Shown here: positions 1 through 11,603 of the stretch, piece after piece | How positions within the stretch are numbered: position 1 is the stretch's first letter | How the letters are laid out: every line of letters begins with the position of its first letter | Assembly (NCBI GenBank): GCA_012184525.1 | Contig: WOFQ01000001.1 | Location: forward strand, 2,356,001-2,420,000 | Direction of reading: 5' to 3' | Length of the DNA: 64,000 nt | From: Xenoacremonium recifei | Taxonomy: Eukaryota; Ascomycota; Sordariomycetes; Hypocreales; Nectriaceae | The notes under the pieces: generated by a model | Databases searched by the model: none | What the model was told of the DNA's origin: nothing | What the model saw: the letters and a program-made list of their open reading frames with translations, nothing else | Position numbers and translations under genes: made by a program

Positions 1-2164
1 GTCCGACTTGACCGCAGTGGTAGCGCAGGTCTTAGGCACGGTGTAAGTGTGGTTCGGGTCAGCCTCCCACGAGTAGGATCCGTCAGTGTTGAAGTTGATA
101 TACTTGTACTCGATGACCTGGCCAGCCGTGAGCTTGATGGTGACCTGCCACAGCGGGTTGGAGGCAGTGTATTGCGAAGCGCTGAGCGCAATAGCGCTGC
201 TGGGGTCCCAGTTGCCGAGGGCAGCGATGTCGCCGACGATCTTGATGGTCTGGCCGTAGGTGGTCGTGACAAGCTCGTCAAAAGTGACTGAGACAGAGGT
301 GGCCGTGGTGCAAGCCGTGGTTGTCTTGGTTGAGCTGGTCGTAGTGGTAGTCTTGGTGGCGGGAGGGACAGTTCCGGAGATAGGCGTCTGAGAAGTCGGG
401 AAAGACGACACAGTAGCGGAGGTGTAAGATCCTGAGACGGATGAGCCCGAGCACGAGTCAGGAAGATCGGTGGCCAGATCCGAAGCCCACGAGGGAGGGA
501 TGATATTGGATCGAGCAGCAACAGCGGTGAGGAAGGAAGCGTAAGACCAGGTCAAGTCGGCGGCAGAGAGCTGGCTTCCGTCACTCTTGGAGTACTGCTC
601 AGACAGATCACCAGCCGATGGGGTGTAGGTAGCCACGACATTGACAAAGCCGTCCGCGTAGGTCTGGACAGCATCATACAAAGTAGTGTAGGTGCTGGAA
701 GTGCTCTCGTAGGTTCCCGCCGTGATGCTAGAGTCAAAGTCCTTGAAGAAGGCCAGGGAGATGGAGGTGACGGTGATATAACCCTGGTCTTGCCAGACGT
801 ACAGAGCATCGTAGAGCAGCTCCGCAGCAGCAAGGGTGTTCAGATACCAGGGGTTTCCGTTGTAGTAGGAGTCCTCGGGGTAACGGCCAACAGCCACTGC
901 AGTGCCCTCGGCAATTCCGCTGTTGATGGTGTAGATGGAACGGAACGAATCGACCACGACTTTGTGGTTAGCAAGGGCCTTGTCGCTGCAGGGCTGGAAC
1001 GTGGTGGAATCACATCCAAGAGTGGGATCATAGTTGTGAATAGAGCCGAGGATGGTGTTGGCGTCCTTGCCAGTGCGTCCATCGTTGGTGTTGACTATAG
1101 AAGAGATGTCAGAAATGAGCAACAGCACAGCGGCACTATTTCACGTACTGTTGGCATCAATGTAGCCAGAGGAAGAAGACCAGAAGCTCTGCAAGAAGCA
1201 GAGGATCTGAGGGGCGATGTCCGCGTAGTTGGTGCTGGACTTTCCAAGGGTGGACGCCATAGCAGCGCCCTCAACAAGAGCTTTCATTAGTTAGCATGGA
1301 GCTGGTAATCACTGGTCCCAAGGATGCTTACCGCGATGCTGGCTGGCGACAGTGAAGAACGAGCTTCCGCTGACCTCCTCCCAAAGATCGTACCCAGTGT
1401 TGTTCCTGAACAGGTCAGAGATATTTCGGAACGAACTGCCGGCCGGACGGAGCAACTCACCAGTACTGAGCCACGTAGTTGAGGTCGTTCTGAAGAACCG
1501 GCCAGACATAGCTTGTGGCAGTCGAGGTGTAGCCATTGTTAACGAGCCACTTGGCGTACCCGATCAGAGCAATAGCTCGCAGGGCAGGGCCGTCTCGCTG
1601 AGGGCGACCTAAACTCAAGTCAGTGTTTAGACAACATGATGCAGATGGATTGAGAGATCCTTACCCCAGGATCCAGTGAAAGCAGACATGTCGACGTTGA
1701 ACTTGGGCTCTCCCAAGCCGGTTCCATCGGAGAGAGAACCTGAAGGGTTGGAGACCCCCTGAATGTAGGCTTGGGCAATAATGTAGTCCTCAATGTGCGA
1801 TTGCAGATCGGCATCATACTCATTGGTGAAGCGATCAATAATGGCTTTGAAGACGAGAGCACTGTCTCTGGTCCATGTGTACCAGTCTCCATACTTTCAG
1901 CACTTACACTCTACCCCTTTCGGTTTTAATGATGAACTTACAGTCAGGGTTTGACTGGCTGGGTGAAGCAATGACAATGCCCGAGTCCACACCAGAGGCA
2001 CTGCATCCATCAGATCCAATGTTGCAGAGCAGCTTCGCAAGAGCAATAGGCTCCTCGGTCGAGATGAAGTCATCCACAGATCTCTTGGTCAAGAGACCGG
2101 GCCTCCCGAGCACAGACTGGAAGGCCACAGAGCCGAAGAGCAGAGCAGTCGAGATGAAATGCAT
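1..2164 (-). CDS. gla1: Secreted glucoamylase, GH15 plus CBM20 starch-binding domain (C-terminus cut by window edge)
   Basis: Releases glucose from non-reducing ends of starch and dextrins outside the cell. Six exons: 2164-1942, 1886-1665, 1608-1461, 1405-1332, 1280-1149, 1094-1, joining in one frame to 631 codons with only a few residues missing off the left edge. The ATG at 2164 opens a signal peptide (about 20 residues), followed by a short propeptide ending in Lys-Arg (a Kex2-type site) and then the mature SVDDFIS start. GH15 marks are DYWYTWTRDS, WGRPQRDGPALRAIALIGYA, the catalytic-acid region DLWEEVSGSSFF and the catalytic-base region LSEQYSKSDG. A Thr/Ser-rich linker leads to CBM20 (LGNWDPSSAI, then EYKYINF and SWEADPNHTYTVP). 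Codons before the 2164 ATG are in frame, but that ATG gives the secretory start. Length and order match fungal glucoamylases; confidence is high. Confidence 0.96.
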
Positions 2165-4375
2165 GATGGGCAGGATGAGGGAGCAGGTGGTGTTAGTTGA
2201 GAGAGATGAGACAGACTCATCGAAGAGATCCATGGTGACTTATATACTTGGTCCTCCACGAGGGCCTCAACTTCAGAGCGGAAGCAGCCGCGATCCCCAT
2301 GGGGAGGGGGCGGTTGGAAAGGACCGACTGAGGGACTGTGCAAAGTCCCCAGATCAGGCTTGGATCAGGTCAACACCGGCTGCGAGAAGTGGGCTCGGAG
2401 GGGGAGAACCAGTTGGACTCGATCATGGTGATGCCGCCGCTTGGAACAAGTGTGGTCGACTGCAAGCTGTCAGTCTGTCCGGACCGATTCACAGCTTCGC
2501 TTACAGGAGACTTCACCTAATCGTGCCATGCCCGTCCCCTACTAGACGATGCTTGAGGCATAGCATCGGTCGAGTGAGGCCGCGATGTTGGCGGTTAGCA
2601 GGAACAGGACTCGGTTCGGGTCGGTTTGTGGGGGGACGTCACAGTCCCAAGTCCAATCCCAGCCCGTCACATGCATCCATCCATCCCTCCCTCTCCATCC
2701 CCCACAGTCGATCTCTCCAGGGCCTGCGGAGACTCCTGTTTAGGGCCTCGTGCCTCCTCGGCAAGACTCCGTGGAAGACTAATAGCTCAGGCACACACGC
2801 TATACGTAGGGTCATGCAACTGTAAACACATATTATTAAGTGGCCGTGCAGATGCGCCCTGGTCAGCTATCCCGGGCCGACGAGACCTGACGATCATCAT
2901 CATGGTGCAAGGGTAGCAGCGAATCAAGTGACGGTTGCTCGGAATACACGGTAGTGACGGTACATACAGTGCATGTGCAAAGAGAGCCTCAATCGTATTC
3001 GCGTTCATGCGTGGGCCAGTACCAGAGTATCAACCTCGTGGTTCTCAAGATGAATCTCTACAATAAGGTCTACAACACTACAGACATATCTCCAAGTACA
3101 CATCGGCTGACTGCCAAGAACGCATACACGAACATGTGAATGTTCGAAAGTGGGAAACACCAATAGGACAACGACCTAGGTCTGCCCACGCTCACGAGCA
3201 ATATATCTCCGTGGCCATTCTAAGCGAGCACGTGGGTGTGATCGGTACCTGCTGGAGAACTACGTTGGAGAACAAGATCTCCAAGACTGCCGACAGGCTG
3301 GCTGTCGTCTGGGGTCTGGGGTCACCTCCTGATCAAATCGGCCCGTCGCCTAGTTCCGTCCTCTCACAGACCACACTTTACTTCACCGAGCAGCACGCCA
3401 ACCGGCTGCCAGGCCCCTTTGGGAGAGGCCGTCCGACCGGCAGGCTATGACATGGCTCACTGGTGGACGGCCATCACAGCACCTTTCTTCCGCTATGATG
3501 CTGTCACGGCTGTGGTGGACTGCGAGGGTAATATCAGCTGCATTAAGCCATCATCGAGTCCGAGAACTCGCCGGGCGGACATTGAAGGGCTGTTCCGCAC
3601 CAGCGTCACATCGTGCCGGCTCATATGCAGGACTGAAGCAACGGCGTTGAGGGTTGGGGTGACGACAGCGAGGTTGCGCCGAACGAAGCGTGATGATGCC
3701 GTTGAAAACCTTTCGGGCTGCGGGTCACGATGTTCAAAGAGCCTTCAGCGAGAGCGAGTAACCTGATGAAGCAGCAGTCCGAGAAGAGATTTCGCTCCGC
3801 GTCTATGCAACCACCAGCCCGCGATCATGACATACGAGCAACTTCAAGAACAGCCTACCGCGTGCGTTCTCTACGTGAGACGCACGCATTGCTGTATCGG
3901 GATGAGATGTAGACACTGCTATGGTTTTCCCCAACCGCATAAGCCGACGGCCTTGGAAAAGGGGGGTGGAATATAGCGACTCCAGTCCGATGACCGTCAC
4001 GCTCAAGCCGTCTTTCGACGACGAACGATTCAGCCAAGGACCAGTTACTCTTGGACCTGTCGACAGGATGATTGACACCATAACAGGTTGATGGCTCCAT
4101 AAGTTGACGAGCTGCCGAGCAATCGACCCTGACTTCGAGGAAGCAGAGGATCGCTGGGCACAGATCCGTGATTTATTAAGAAGAGAAGAAAGGTGAAGAA
4201 ATTTCGACGGCCAATGTAAATATCCATAAGGAGGTCACGTGCCGTCGGCTGAACTACGGGTTTAGTGGGCCTTCAGTTCAGCCTTCAGCCTCTCGCCTCT
4301 GCCTGCTTTCAGATCGCCGACAACGTCCACCCGTCATCATCTGTAAATCCCAGAATTGTCATTTCAATAGGCAAG
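2165..4375. other. Intergenic: divergent promoter region of glucoamylase and snu66
   Basis: About 2.2 kb between two divergent genes. It holds the glucoamylase TATA box and G-rich matches to the CreA/Cre1 consensus SYGGRG, such as CTGGGG (minus strand, 2347-2352) and GTGGGG (2628-2633), expected for a starch-degrading gene under glucose repression. Open frames here lack recognisable domains or start context and look non-coding. Confidence 0.6.
2239..2246 (-). promoter_or_regulatory. TATA box of the glucoamylase gene
   Basis: TATATAAG on the minus strand, about 75 nt upstream of the glucoamylase ATG. Position and sequence fit a core promoter element; transcription start was not observed. Confidence 0.5.
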
Positions 4376-6375
4376 ATGGACGCGGCTACACTTGAAGAAA
4401 CGAATCGCATCCGCGTGTCGCTGGGCATGAAGCCTCTGCCCGTGCCCGGAGCCGACACGTCAGCGCCGAAACCAGCTGAAAGCAACCTCGACGATGCCGA
4501 TGCGCCCAGCACGCTGGAGAGCCGACAGGCGCAAGCCTACGACAACTACAAAAAGGCCCAAGACGCGGAGCTAGCCAAGAAAAGAAGAGAAGAAAAGGCG
4601 GCTGCAGTTCGAAGCGCGCGCGAGAAGGCGCAACGATTCGCTGTAATGGAAGGTAAAGGCTTGGGAGAGGCCGAAGAGAGTGGCGACCTTGACGCAAAAG
4701 CATGGTTGATGGGCCAGAAGAAGCGCCAAAAGAAGATCGACAAGGCTCGGAAGTTGGAGGAGGAGCTCGCTGCTGCCGAAGCTGCCGCCGCCGCCGCTGT
4801 GCAGTATACGTCGAAGGATCTTGCTGGCATAAAAGTTGCCCATGATTCTGCCAATTTTCTCGATGGGGACGAGCAAATCCTCACTCTGAAAGACACAACA
4901 GTCGACGAAAACGAGGAAGAGGGCGACGAACTTGAGAATATCAACATGCGGGAAGCTGAGAAGCTTTCAGACCGACTGGACCTCAAGAAGAAGCGCCCCG
5001 GATACAACCCCAATGACGACGATGAGGATGAGGAGCGTGGGATCCTTGCACAGTACGACGAGGAGATCGATGGCAAGAAGAGAAAGAAATTCACATTGGA
5101 TGCGGACGGTACAATCGGCGACCTGGCCGATATCCTCAGCCAACCGGTAGATAAGTCGAAAAAACTTGCAACAGTGAGCCTCGATGATGTCGTTGGTAAG
5201 TTTCCCCCTGTTCTTTCGAACAGTGTTGTCAGACAAAAGCTAACAGATGTTTAGGCGACACTCCCATCTCATCAGACTACCTAGACCCATCCCAAATCAA
5301 AATTAAGAAGCCAAAGAAGAAGAAGAACAAGGGTACTCGACAAAAACCGACAGACGAGGACGACATATTTCCTCTCCAACCCGTCACCGACAGCAACGCC
5401 ATGGATGTCGACTCCAATGGGCCAACAATTAAGAAAAGAAAGGCTACAGATGACGACTTCGTGGACGATGAAGATCTGCAAGCGTCATTAGCCGCTCAGC
5501 GAAGAAATGCTTTAAAGAAGCGGAAGAAGATACGCCCTGAGGATATCGCAAAGCAACTAAAAGAAGAGGATGATAACCAAGAGTCAACTGGACCGCAAAA
5601 TGATGGACTCGTCATCGGTGAGATCTCCGAGTTCGTTGCCAGTCTGAGCAAGCCAGGTGAGGACGAAGTAAGAAGGTCGAAGAAGCCGAAGGCCGTTTCA
5701 AAGACTCCTGAGCCAGACGAGGATCATCACATGGCAGATGACGACGAAGAAGATCGAGCGAAAGCAGAAACGCCTGCTGCTGAAGAGCCCGAAGAAAATG
5801 TTGTCGGTGAGGAGAAGCAGGTAAGCCAAGGCATGGGCGCTGCTCTGGCGTTATTGAAAGAGCGTGGTTTCATCGAGTCCACAAATGGTGATGACAAGTT
5901 CTTCAACCATCGCGACAGAGAAGAGTTCTTGAACAGGAAACGGCAACTAGAAGAGGAACTAGATGAACAAGCCCGTCATCAACGAGAACGGGACCGCTCC
6001 AGCGGAAAGCTAGACCGGATGTCAGCAAGAGAGCGCGAGGAGTGGGCGCGACAGCAGAACACATGGCGTGATCAGCAACAATCACGCCGTATGGCAGAGC
6101 TCTATTCGGCCGGGTACAAGCCAAATGTCGAGCTCAAGTACACCGATGAACATGGCCGTTCGCTAGATCAAAAGGAGGCCTTCAAGCATCTCAGCCACCA
6201 ATTCCACGGCAAGGGAAGCGGCAAGGGCAAGACTGAGAAGCGACTGAAGAAGATTGAAGACGAGAAACGACGTGAGGCCCAGAGCATGTTTGACGCAAGC
6301 CAGTCCGCAGGCATGAGCGCGGCTGCTCAGCAACAGTTCAAGAAGCGACGGGAACCCGGTGTACGACTGGCGTAA
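4376..6375 (+). CDS. snu66: Snu66/SART1 family tri-snRNP splicing factor
   Basis: Component of the U4/U6.U5 tri-snRNP needed for pre-mRNA splicing in the nucleus. One intron, 5196-5254, with a GCTAAC branch site; 646 residues. The protein starts MDAATLEETNRIRVSLGMKP, the conserved SART1 opening, which is why this ATG is preferred over the in-frame ATG at 4265 lying 37 codons upstream. The body is highly charged with long coiled-coil stretches, Lys-rich nuclear localisation signals, the DGTIGDLADIL segment, and the C-terminal SART1 signature (GMGAALALLKERGFI, then ELKYTDEHGR and LSHQFHGKGSGKGKTEKRLKK). It is shorter than human SART1 (800 residues), as fungal forms often are. Family assignment is firm; the role is inferred from the family. 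Confidence 0.95.
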
Positions 6376-6808
6376 GGGACGGGCGTTTGGGCGAGAGAAG
6401 AAATAGTAATATTGGTTTGGGCAATGAAAGGTGCTATTCCCTCTTCACGTTGTACTTATGAGACTTAATGTCGTGCTGACACGAGCTTAAAAGGATTCAT
6501 ACATCAAGGTTCGTGATCTTTCGTCTTGAAGTTGTACTAACGCTAGGTCTCCTGTCACGTTCTTTGAAACTTATGTGTATGACTCGTTGCCATGTCCATC
6601 CTCCTCTGGTCGATATACCCAGCTCACAAACACAGGGCGGAGCAAGGCCTCCGTTTTCAAAACCTGTCACGCATCACGAACGCAAACACAGGCATAATTA
6701 ACATGGGTTCAAGTGATCTCATTCAACTATCAAACCAAAATAAAAGTCACCAAACAATCGTAGACAATCAACGGAGACACCCACCAGGGGAATCCGTCTC
6801 CCTCCTTT
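6376..6808. other. Intergenic between converging genes
   Basis: 3' flanks of snu66 and of the small minus-strand ORF. AT-richer than its neighbours; no gene, RNA or repeat seen. Confidence 0.6.
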
Positions 6809-7066
6809 TCACTCCCTCCCTTTCTTAGCCAACTCCTCAAAGCCAAGGTGCAGCTCATCCATCATGGGCAACACCTCCATCATCAAGTCATCCATGCTCT
6901 TCACGCTGCTCTCCGCGTCCAGCGCATGCCCAACCTTGGGCTCCAGCGGCGAGATGGGCTCACAATAGCGCCGACGGTACTCACCTGTGTAGACGCGCTG
7001 CGGGCGTTTGAAGATGATGTCGTCGGTGGTGGTGCTGTGGTGCGTGCTGGAGGATGAGTGAGGCAT
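6809..7066 (-). CDS. Small orphan protein, 85 residues
   Basis: Not recognised. A single open frame from an ATG in good context (ACAATGC) to TGA. The N-terminal third is Ser/His/Thr-rich, then comes a basic, aromatic segment RPQRVYTGEYRRRYCEP, then an acidic amphipathic helix-like tail rich in Met and Leu (SMDDLMMEVLPMMDELHLGF). There is no signal peptide or membrane segment, so it is probably cytosolic or nuclear. A strong splice-donor-like sequence, CAG|GTGAGT, lies inside the frame at about 6985, so the model could instead be the first exon of a spliced gene. The change from basic middle to acidic helix suggests a real protein rather than a random frame, but without comparison it stays tentative. 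Confidence 0.5.
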   Translation of the reverse strand: MPHSSSSTHHSTTTDDIIFKRPQRVYTGEYRRRYCEPISPLEPKVGHALDAESSVKSMDDLMMEVLPMMDELHLGFEELAKKGRE

Positions 7067-7579
7067 TGTTAGAGGACCTGGTTAGAGGTTTGAGGAGTTG
7101 TTGGATACTACGGAATGGCTTTTGGGTGTTTGGTCAAAGATGTGAGTTTGCCCAGGATTGCTTTGATGGTTGGAGTTGGCCTGCCATATCTAAGGAAGCA
7201 TTAATCAACCTTTTTATGTGTCGCTGCCAACGTCGCCTAAACCAATACAATGCCCGTAGCAATACGTGTTCCACTGCTTGTCCCCTGAAACCCGTCAGGT
7301 TGTTCGCGCTGGTTCTTTGTACCCTTCGTGCTCCCTATCACTTCAGGCATTGTTCCATGAACCTTTTACTTCGGCACAGATTTTTAGGTGTTCTAAAAGT
7401 TATATAATCTAACAAGAGAAAAAAGTTCTCTAACTAGGACTAGGATGAACAGTGTATGTCTCTGTGACTTGCCTCTTCCCCAGGTTCTGCCAGTGCCATG
7501 CGCCGCGTACGCCATCCTCCCTCCCATAGGATATACAAAGAACCAAACGCCGTGTCAATCATAATCTAACGTGCAAAGT
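7067..7579. other. Intergenic, about 0.5 kb
   Basis: Lies upstream of the small ORF and downstream of the Tag1-like gene (both minus strand). Ordinary sequence; nothing further seen. Confidence 0.6.
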
Positions 7580-10356
7580 CTAGATATGTACTTTGGCTCC
7601 AATGCCCTTCCCCACGTAATGTACTGTCTCTACCCAGTTACCCAGCCGCAGCGTTACGTCGGCTATCGCATCCAGCTTCAGAGTGCCACCAAGAGCCTTC
7701 TTCAGCTTGTCGTATCCGACGTGGTCTGCAGACCATTTCACTGGTAATTTAGGCGTCTCTGACAGACCAGGTGGCGCCGCAAAAGGTTTGTCGTGAATAA
7801 TCTGGCCCACAGGTTCGGTATGGTTGTAGAAAGCGGTAGCGTTGACGTTCTCGATGTAAAGTGTGTTGTATTGCAAAGGAGACACCAGTCCGAAGGTTGC
7901 TGTTGAGGAGAAGATATGAAAAGTCGCGTCTTTGATGAACCGCTGATTGACGTCCGACTCCTGGCCAGGCACCCTAATCCGCGGGGTTGGAAGTGTGACG
8001 TTGAGCTTCGAAAGGGCTTCGCCAATCAGGGGCACCGTTGGAAGACTGCCCCGATGTGTCCGCGCCATCAAAGTCGTGTTTTTTCCGGAAACATACTCAG
8101 AAAGAAGCTTGCGGCCAACTTTGTGAGCTTCTTTGCCACCAAATGACAGCGGATCCCAAGTCGCAGAGACCAGGATATTCGTGTTGTTCCCGAGATGAAA
8201 GTCGATGTCCTTAACAACAGCCTCTCCAAGCACCACGCCATTCTGAAGGATGTGGATGTTGAAGTAGGGAACTCGTGCTTCATAAGGCGTTGGGTTTGTC
8301 ATATTTACCGTGGCCTGCATATGGACGCCGGTCTCAGATGTGTTCAAAATGCGGATTTCTCCAACTTGGGGCTTCAGTGCTTCTATCGTGTCTCCCGGAA
8401 GTTCTATTATTCCAGTTAGTCTCAGTTCCCAACTTGTCCCCTGAGGTAATGATAAAGTACTTCAAGAAATAAAAGATCATGATATCAGCCTCACAGGGAA
8501 TTCACAAGATTACCGAACGAAGACGGACGTTTTACTGGAATCTTGCCCTCCGCTGGAACCTTCTTGACCGTCAAGATTCCTAAAACCGTTGAGACCTGGA
8601 CATCAACTTCGGCGTTGACATCCAGAATAACATCTTCATCTCCAAAGAGAATTTTTTGCATGACATCGCTGAAAACATCGCCGTCCGTAATGGTCAAGGG
8701 TGCATCGACAACTCGCGACGTTATGTTGAGGAGATCTTCGTCGTCGCCCTCAACCTTGGTCGAGTTGGCCTTTTGCCAGTGGTGCAAATTGAGCTCGCCG
8801 AGTTTCCGTTTCTGGTAAAACAGATCAGCCGTCGCCCGAATCCTCTCAACTCCAAGGTCAAGATTCAACTCTGACGGCAGAGCTGCCAAAACTTCAGCTG
8901 TACCGGAGACACGAGGTTGGCCATCGGGGTCATCAACATCAGCGAAAGGATCAGGTAGCTTGAAGTTGACATCTGTCAAGGAGAAGTTCCGAATGAAGTT
9001 GTCGAACGAACGTCCGGGGAAATCCACAGGAACCGTGATGCTCTTGAGGATGTCTCCAATCCACTCGGGAGTATCCGAGTCGTTCATCTTCTTCCCACGG
9101 ATGAAAACTTGAGCGTCCTCGCCGTGAAGATATCGATCCATGAAGTTGTCCAGGGGAGAAGACTGCGAGTTGGGACAAGCGCGTGTGAGTGACTCAGGAA
9201 TTTCTCTGATGACGCCTTCAGCATCGACTTCCACATCATCCTTGGCTCGTATCTCGATGGGCTTCGTGACGGCCTCGGCGACAGGAATGGAGGGTTCGGA
9301 AGAGTCGCAATTCGGGACCAACACCTCGAATCCCAGTGAAGGCACGTTGAGGGCCACTGGATAGTCGTTGTGCACGACAACAGAAACGTCAGCGGCAACG
9401 GCTTTTCGGCCAGTTCCATCCACGGGAACATCGTGAAAGTTGAGACGGTCAATCTTATACTCGGGCATGGACGGGATTTTATTCGCTGCACACACAGGGT
9501 CAGTCAATGTCTCAAATGAAAGAGATTGTACTTCTGATTAAAGCATAGTCTTCTCCCCAAAATATAACGAAGCAAAGGAACGGTAGAGAGATTGACCTTC
9601 AAAAACCATAGATTCCGCCACATCATGTTTTCCTAGCGAAAAGATTCCTGACTTCAGATGAATCTGAGTCTTGCCGACAACGCGCAGTTGTTCCAGTTCA
9701 CCTCCCAGCCAGTTATTGGCAATTTTGCGGATGTTTTCGGCATCGCCGGGGCTCAACTCGGTGACAAAGTCCAGCTCAGTATTGTGTTTGTCAACAATGT
9801 CCACGACTAGGGAAGGGATAACAGCGCTACCCAGCAGAGCGCCATCATAGTCAGGCAAATATACGTTGACTGTCGTCTCCTCCGTTTGGAGTTTCCTCAT
9901 CAAACCAGTCACCGCTTTACCAATACGTCGGGTGTTGGCATCGTGGACGCGCGAACCGTCCAGTCGAACGTTTGCCTGAATCCTCGCGCGAACTCCATTT
10001 GGAGTGATGGATTCGATGGCCAGGTTCGTCGGCTCGAGAACAGCGGCGGTCTCGGCATAGTCTTTGACGGCGGGTGGGACGAGGAAGCCGACTAATATTA
10101 TCAAGACGACTATGACGGCCATAACAGTCATAGCGATGATTGACGGCCATCGCCAGCGGGACCAAGTCTTAGTCGGTCGCGGCCAAAGAGGGAAAGAAGA
10201 CTGTTGCTGTAACGACTCATCGTGCTCTTCTTCAGATTCAGGGTGGCTCTCGACCCCATCTTGGTCCTCGCTTTGGAGAAGAGGTGACGACTCGGTGGGT
10301 GAGCGCCGGCCGTCGGCATTCGCGAGGAGGGGCGAACTCTCGTGAGGAGCGGCCAT
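7580..10356 (-). CDS. Tag1-like single-pass vacuolar membrane protein (DUF3712 / LEA-like repeats)
   Basis: 851 residues in three exons: 10356-9597, 9485-8514, 8403-7580. The N-terminal 70 residues are polar and carry two acidic dileucine motifs, each inside ESSPLL (about residues 6-11 and 22-27), of the kind used for AP-3 sorting to the vacuole. One transmembrane helix follows (about 72-94, IIAMTVMAVIVVLIILVGFL). The rest, with many N-glycosylation sequons (NIT, NST, NVT, NAT, NHT), would be lumenal and consists of repeated beta-rich LEA/DUF3712-type units (for example YKIDRLNFHDVPV). Fungal homologues are often labelled 'pre-rRNA processing protein', a name the topology does not support. 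The yeast relative Tag1 (YLR173W) acts at the vacuole in ending autophagy. Family and topology are confident; the role is inferred. Confidence 0.8.
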
Positions 10357-11111
10357 GGCTGTTGTGGTTCAGCTGATGGCGCCTGATTCCTGGTAAGGGC
10401 TTTCAGCGCACAGCGCCGGATAGCGAGCGCAGCCTAGCAATCCGTCGGTGTGATGCGAGGTCGTAGGGGATGAGAATAGGTAGGTGTAATGATGTTGGAA
10501 GAGTTATGTCGAAGGCAAGTTGCAGGTCAGCTTCGTCATCCATCTGGGCGTCACATCAGCCAGGCCCCAAATCGATAAGCATGCGGAGAGGCCGGTGCCC
10601 ATTGGCCAGAAACTGGGCCACTTCAGGAACCGGGTCTGGATCGGCACCACAAGCGTTTTAGCGGCTTCCTGCGAGGCAGGCACGAGCTGTTGTAACTTGT
10701 TGGGGCTCAGTAGCAGCTCAGCAGGCACGGACTGCCCTGTGACGTCTTCTGGTCAGCAGGTGCAAGCCGTTAACCAGGCCGGTCTCAGGTGGGAAGATCC
10801 AATGGTCAAAATGTCTGTAATCGCGGTGCTAGGGCTACCCAGTTCCAAGAGCAGCCGTCCGTCAAGCTGCCTCAGTGAGCCTACCAATCATACTGGGGTC
10901 ATTACACCGCCGAAGCAGGTCGAAAACCTCTGCAGTTTCACCGCCTAAAAGCGCTGTAAGACGTCTGTATTCAGGGGACCTCGAATTCGGAGAGTACATA
11001 GAATGAAGTCTTTACAACTCAATTTTTAGAGTAAAGAAATCAAAAGAAGACCAAAAAAAATGAAATGAATACGTACTAATCAAATAAAGCCGAAAAAAAA
11101 AACCAATTGCA
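10357..11111. other. Intergenic: Tag1-like promoter and tRNA 3' flank
   Basis: Upstream region of the Tag1-like gene, ending at the tRNA-Leu terminator. No protein gene is supported here. Confidence 0.6.
11093..11102 (-). terminator. Pol III terminator of tRNA-Leu
   Basis: A run of ten T on the minus strand, starting about 10 nt beyond the tRNA 3' end: a strong RNA polymerase III stop. Confidence 0.85.
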
Positions 11112-11191
11112 TGCAGGGTGTGGGAATCGAACCCACCACTCTTTCGAATTGCAGCTTAAGTGCAACGCCTTAACCGATCGGCCAACCCTGC
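11112..11191 (-). tRNA. tRNA-Leu (anticodon UAA), no intron
   Basis: 80 nt. The acceptor stem GCAGGGT pairs with ACCCTGC, followed by discriminator A. The D arm (TGGCCGATCGGTTAAGGCG) carries the A-box. The anticodon stem TTGCA/TGCAA holds loop CTTAAGC, anticodon TAA, reading UUA. A long variable arm (TTCGAAAGAGTG) is typical of class II tRNAs. The T arm GTGGG-TTCGATT-CCCAC contains the B-box. All stems pair. Confidence 0.97.
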
Positions 11192-11603
11192 AGTACAGTA
11201 AAATTCCAATAAACGAACCTATACACCTACTACAATCAGCCATAACTTCAGATTTAGGTTCTCAGCTGTTTCCCTAATCCAATGGCTGCAGGGCGCGCCC
11301 CGTTCCATTCTCCCCGCCCCGCGCTATGTGCCTATCCCTAAGGTAGCGCCATGTGGGACGGCAGCCGCCGATAACGATTGAACAAATTTGACCGCCTTGT
11401 GCCAGCCATTGATGGATGACTCTAGCTAGCTGCAAGTTACTCATCGGACCTTGTCAACAAATTTCGCTGTCAATTGGGTTCGGCCAAGAGTTTATATTGC
11501 TCTTCACCGACCTTCACGTGGATCTCTCTCTTGGAAATCCAATTCCCTTTGAAACAACTTGCGGAATATCCCTACAGTCAGAGCACCAGCCCTCTACGAC
11601 GCC
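11192..11603. other. Promoter region of ornithine carbamoyltransferase
   Basis: About 0.4 kb between the tRNA-Leu 5' end and the OTC start. Contains the TGACTC element at 11417; no gene seen. Confidence 0.6.
11417..11422 (+). promoter_or_regulatory. Gcn4/Cpc1-type element upstream of OTC
   Basis: TGACTC, 182 nt before the OTC start. It matches the core of the amino-acid cross-pathway control site; arginine genes are classic targets in fungi. A single hexamer can occur by chance. Confidence 0.4.

Noticed and set aside
1875..2825. 316-codon plus-strand open frame
   Set aside because: Antisense to the 5' exons of glucoamylase and running into its promoter; no domain and low-complexity composition.
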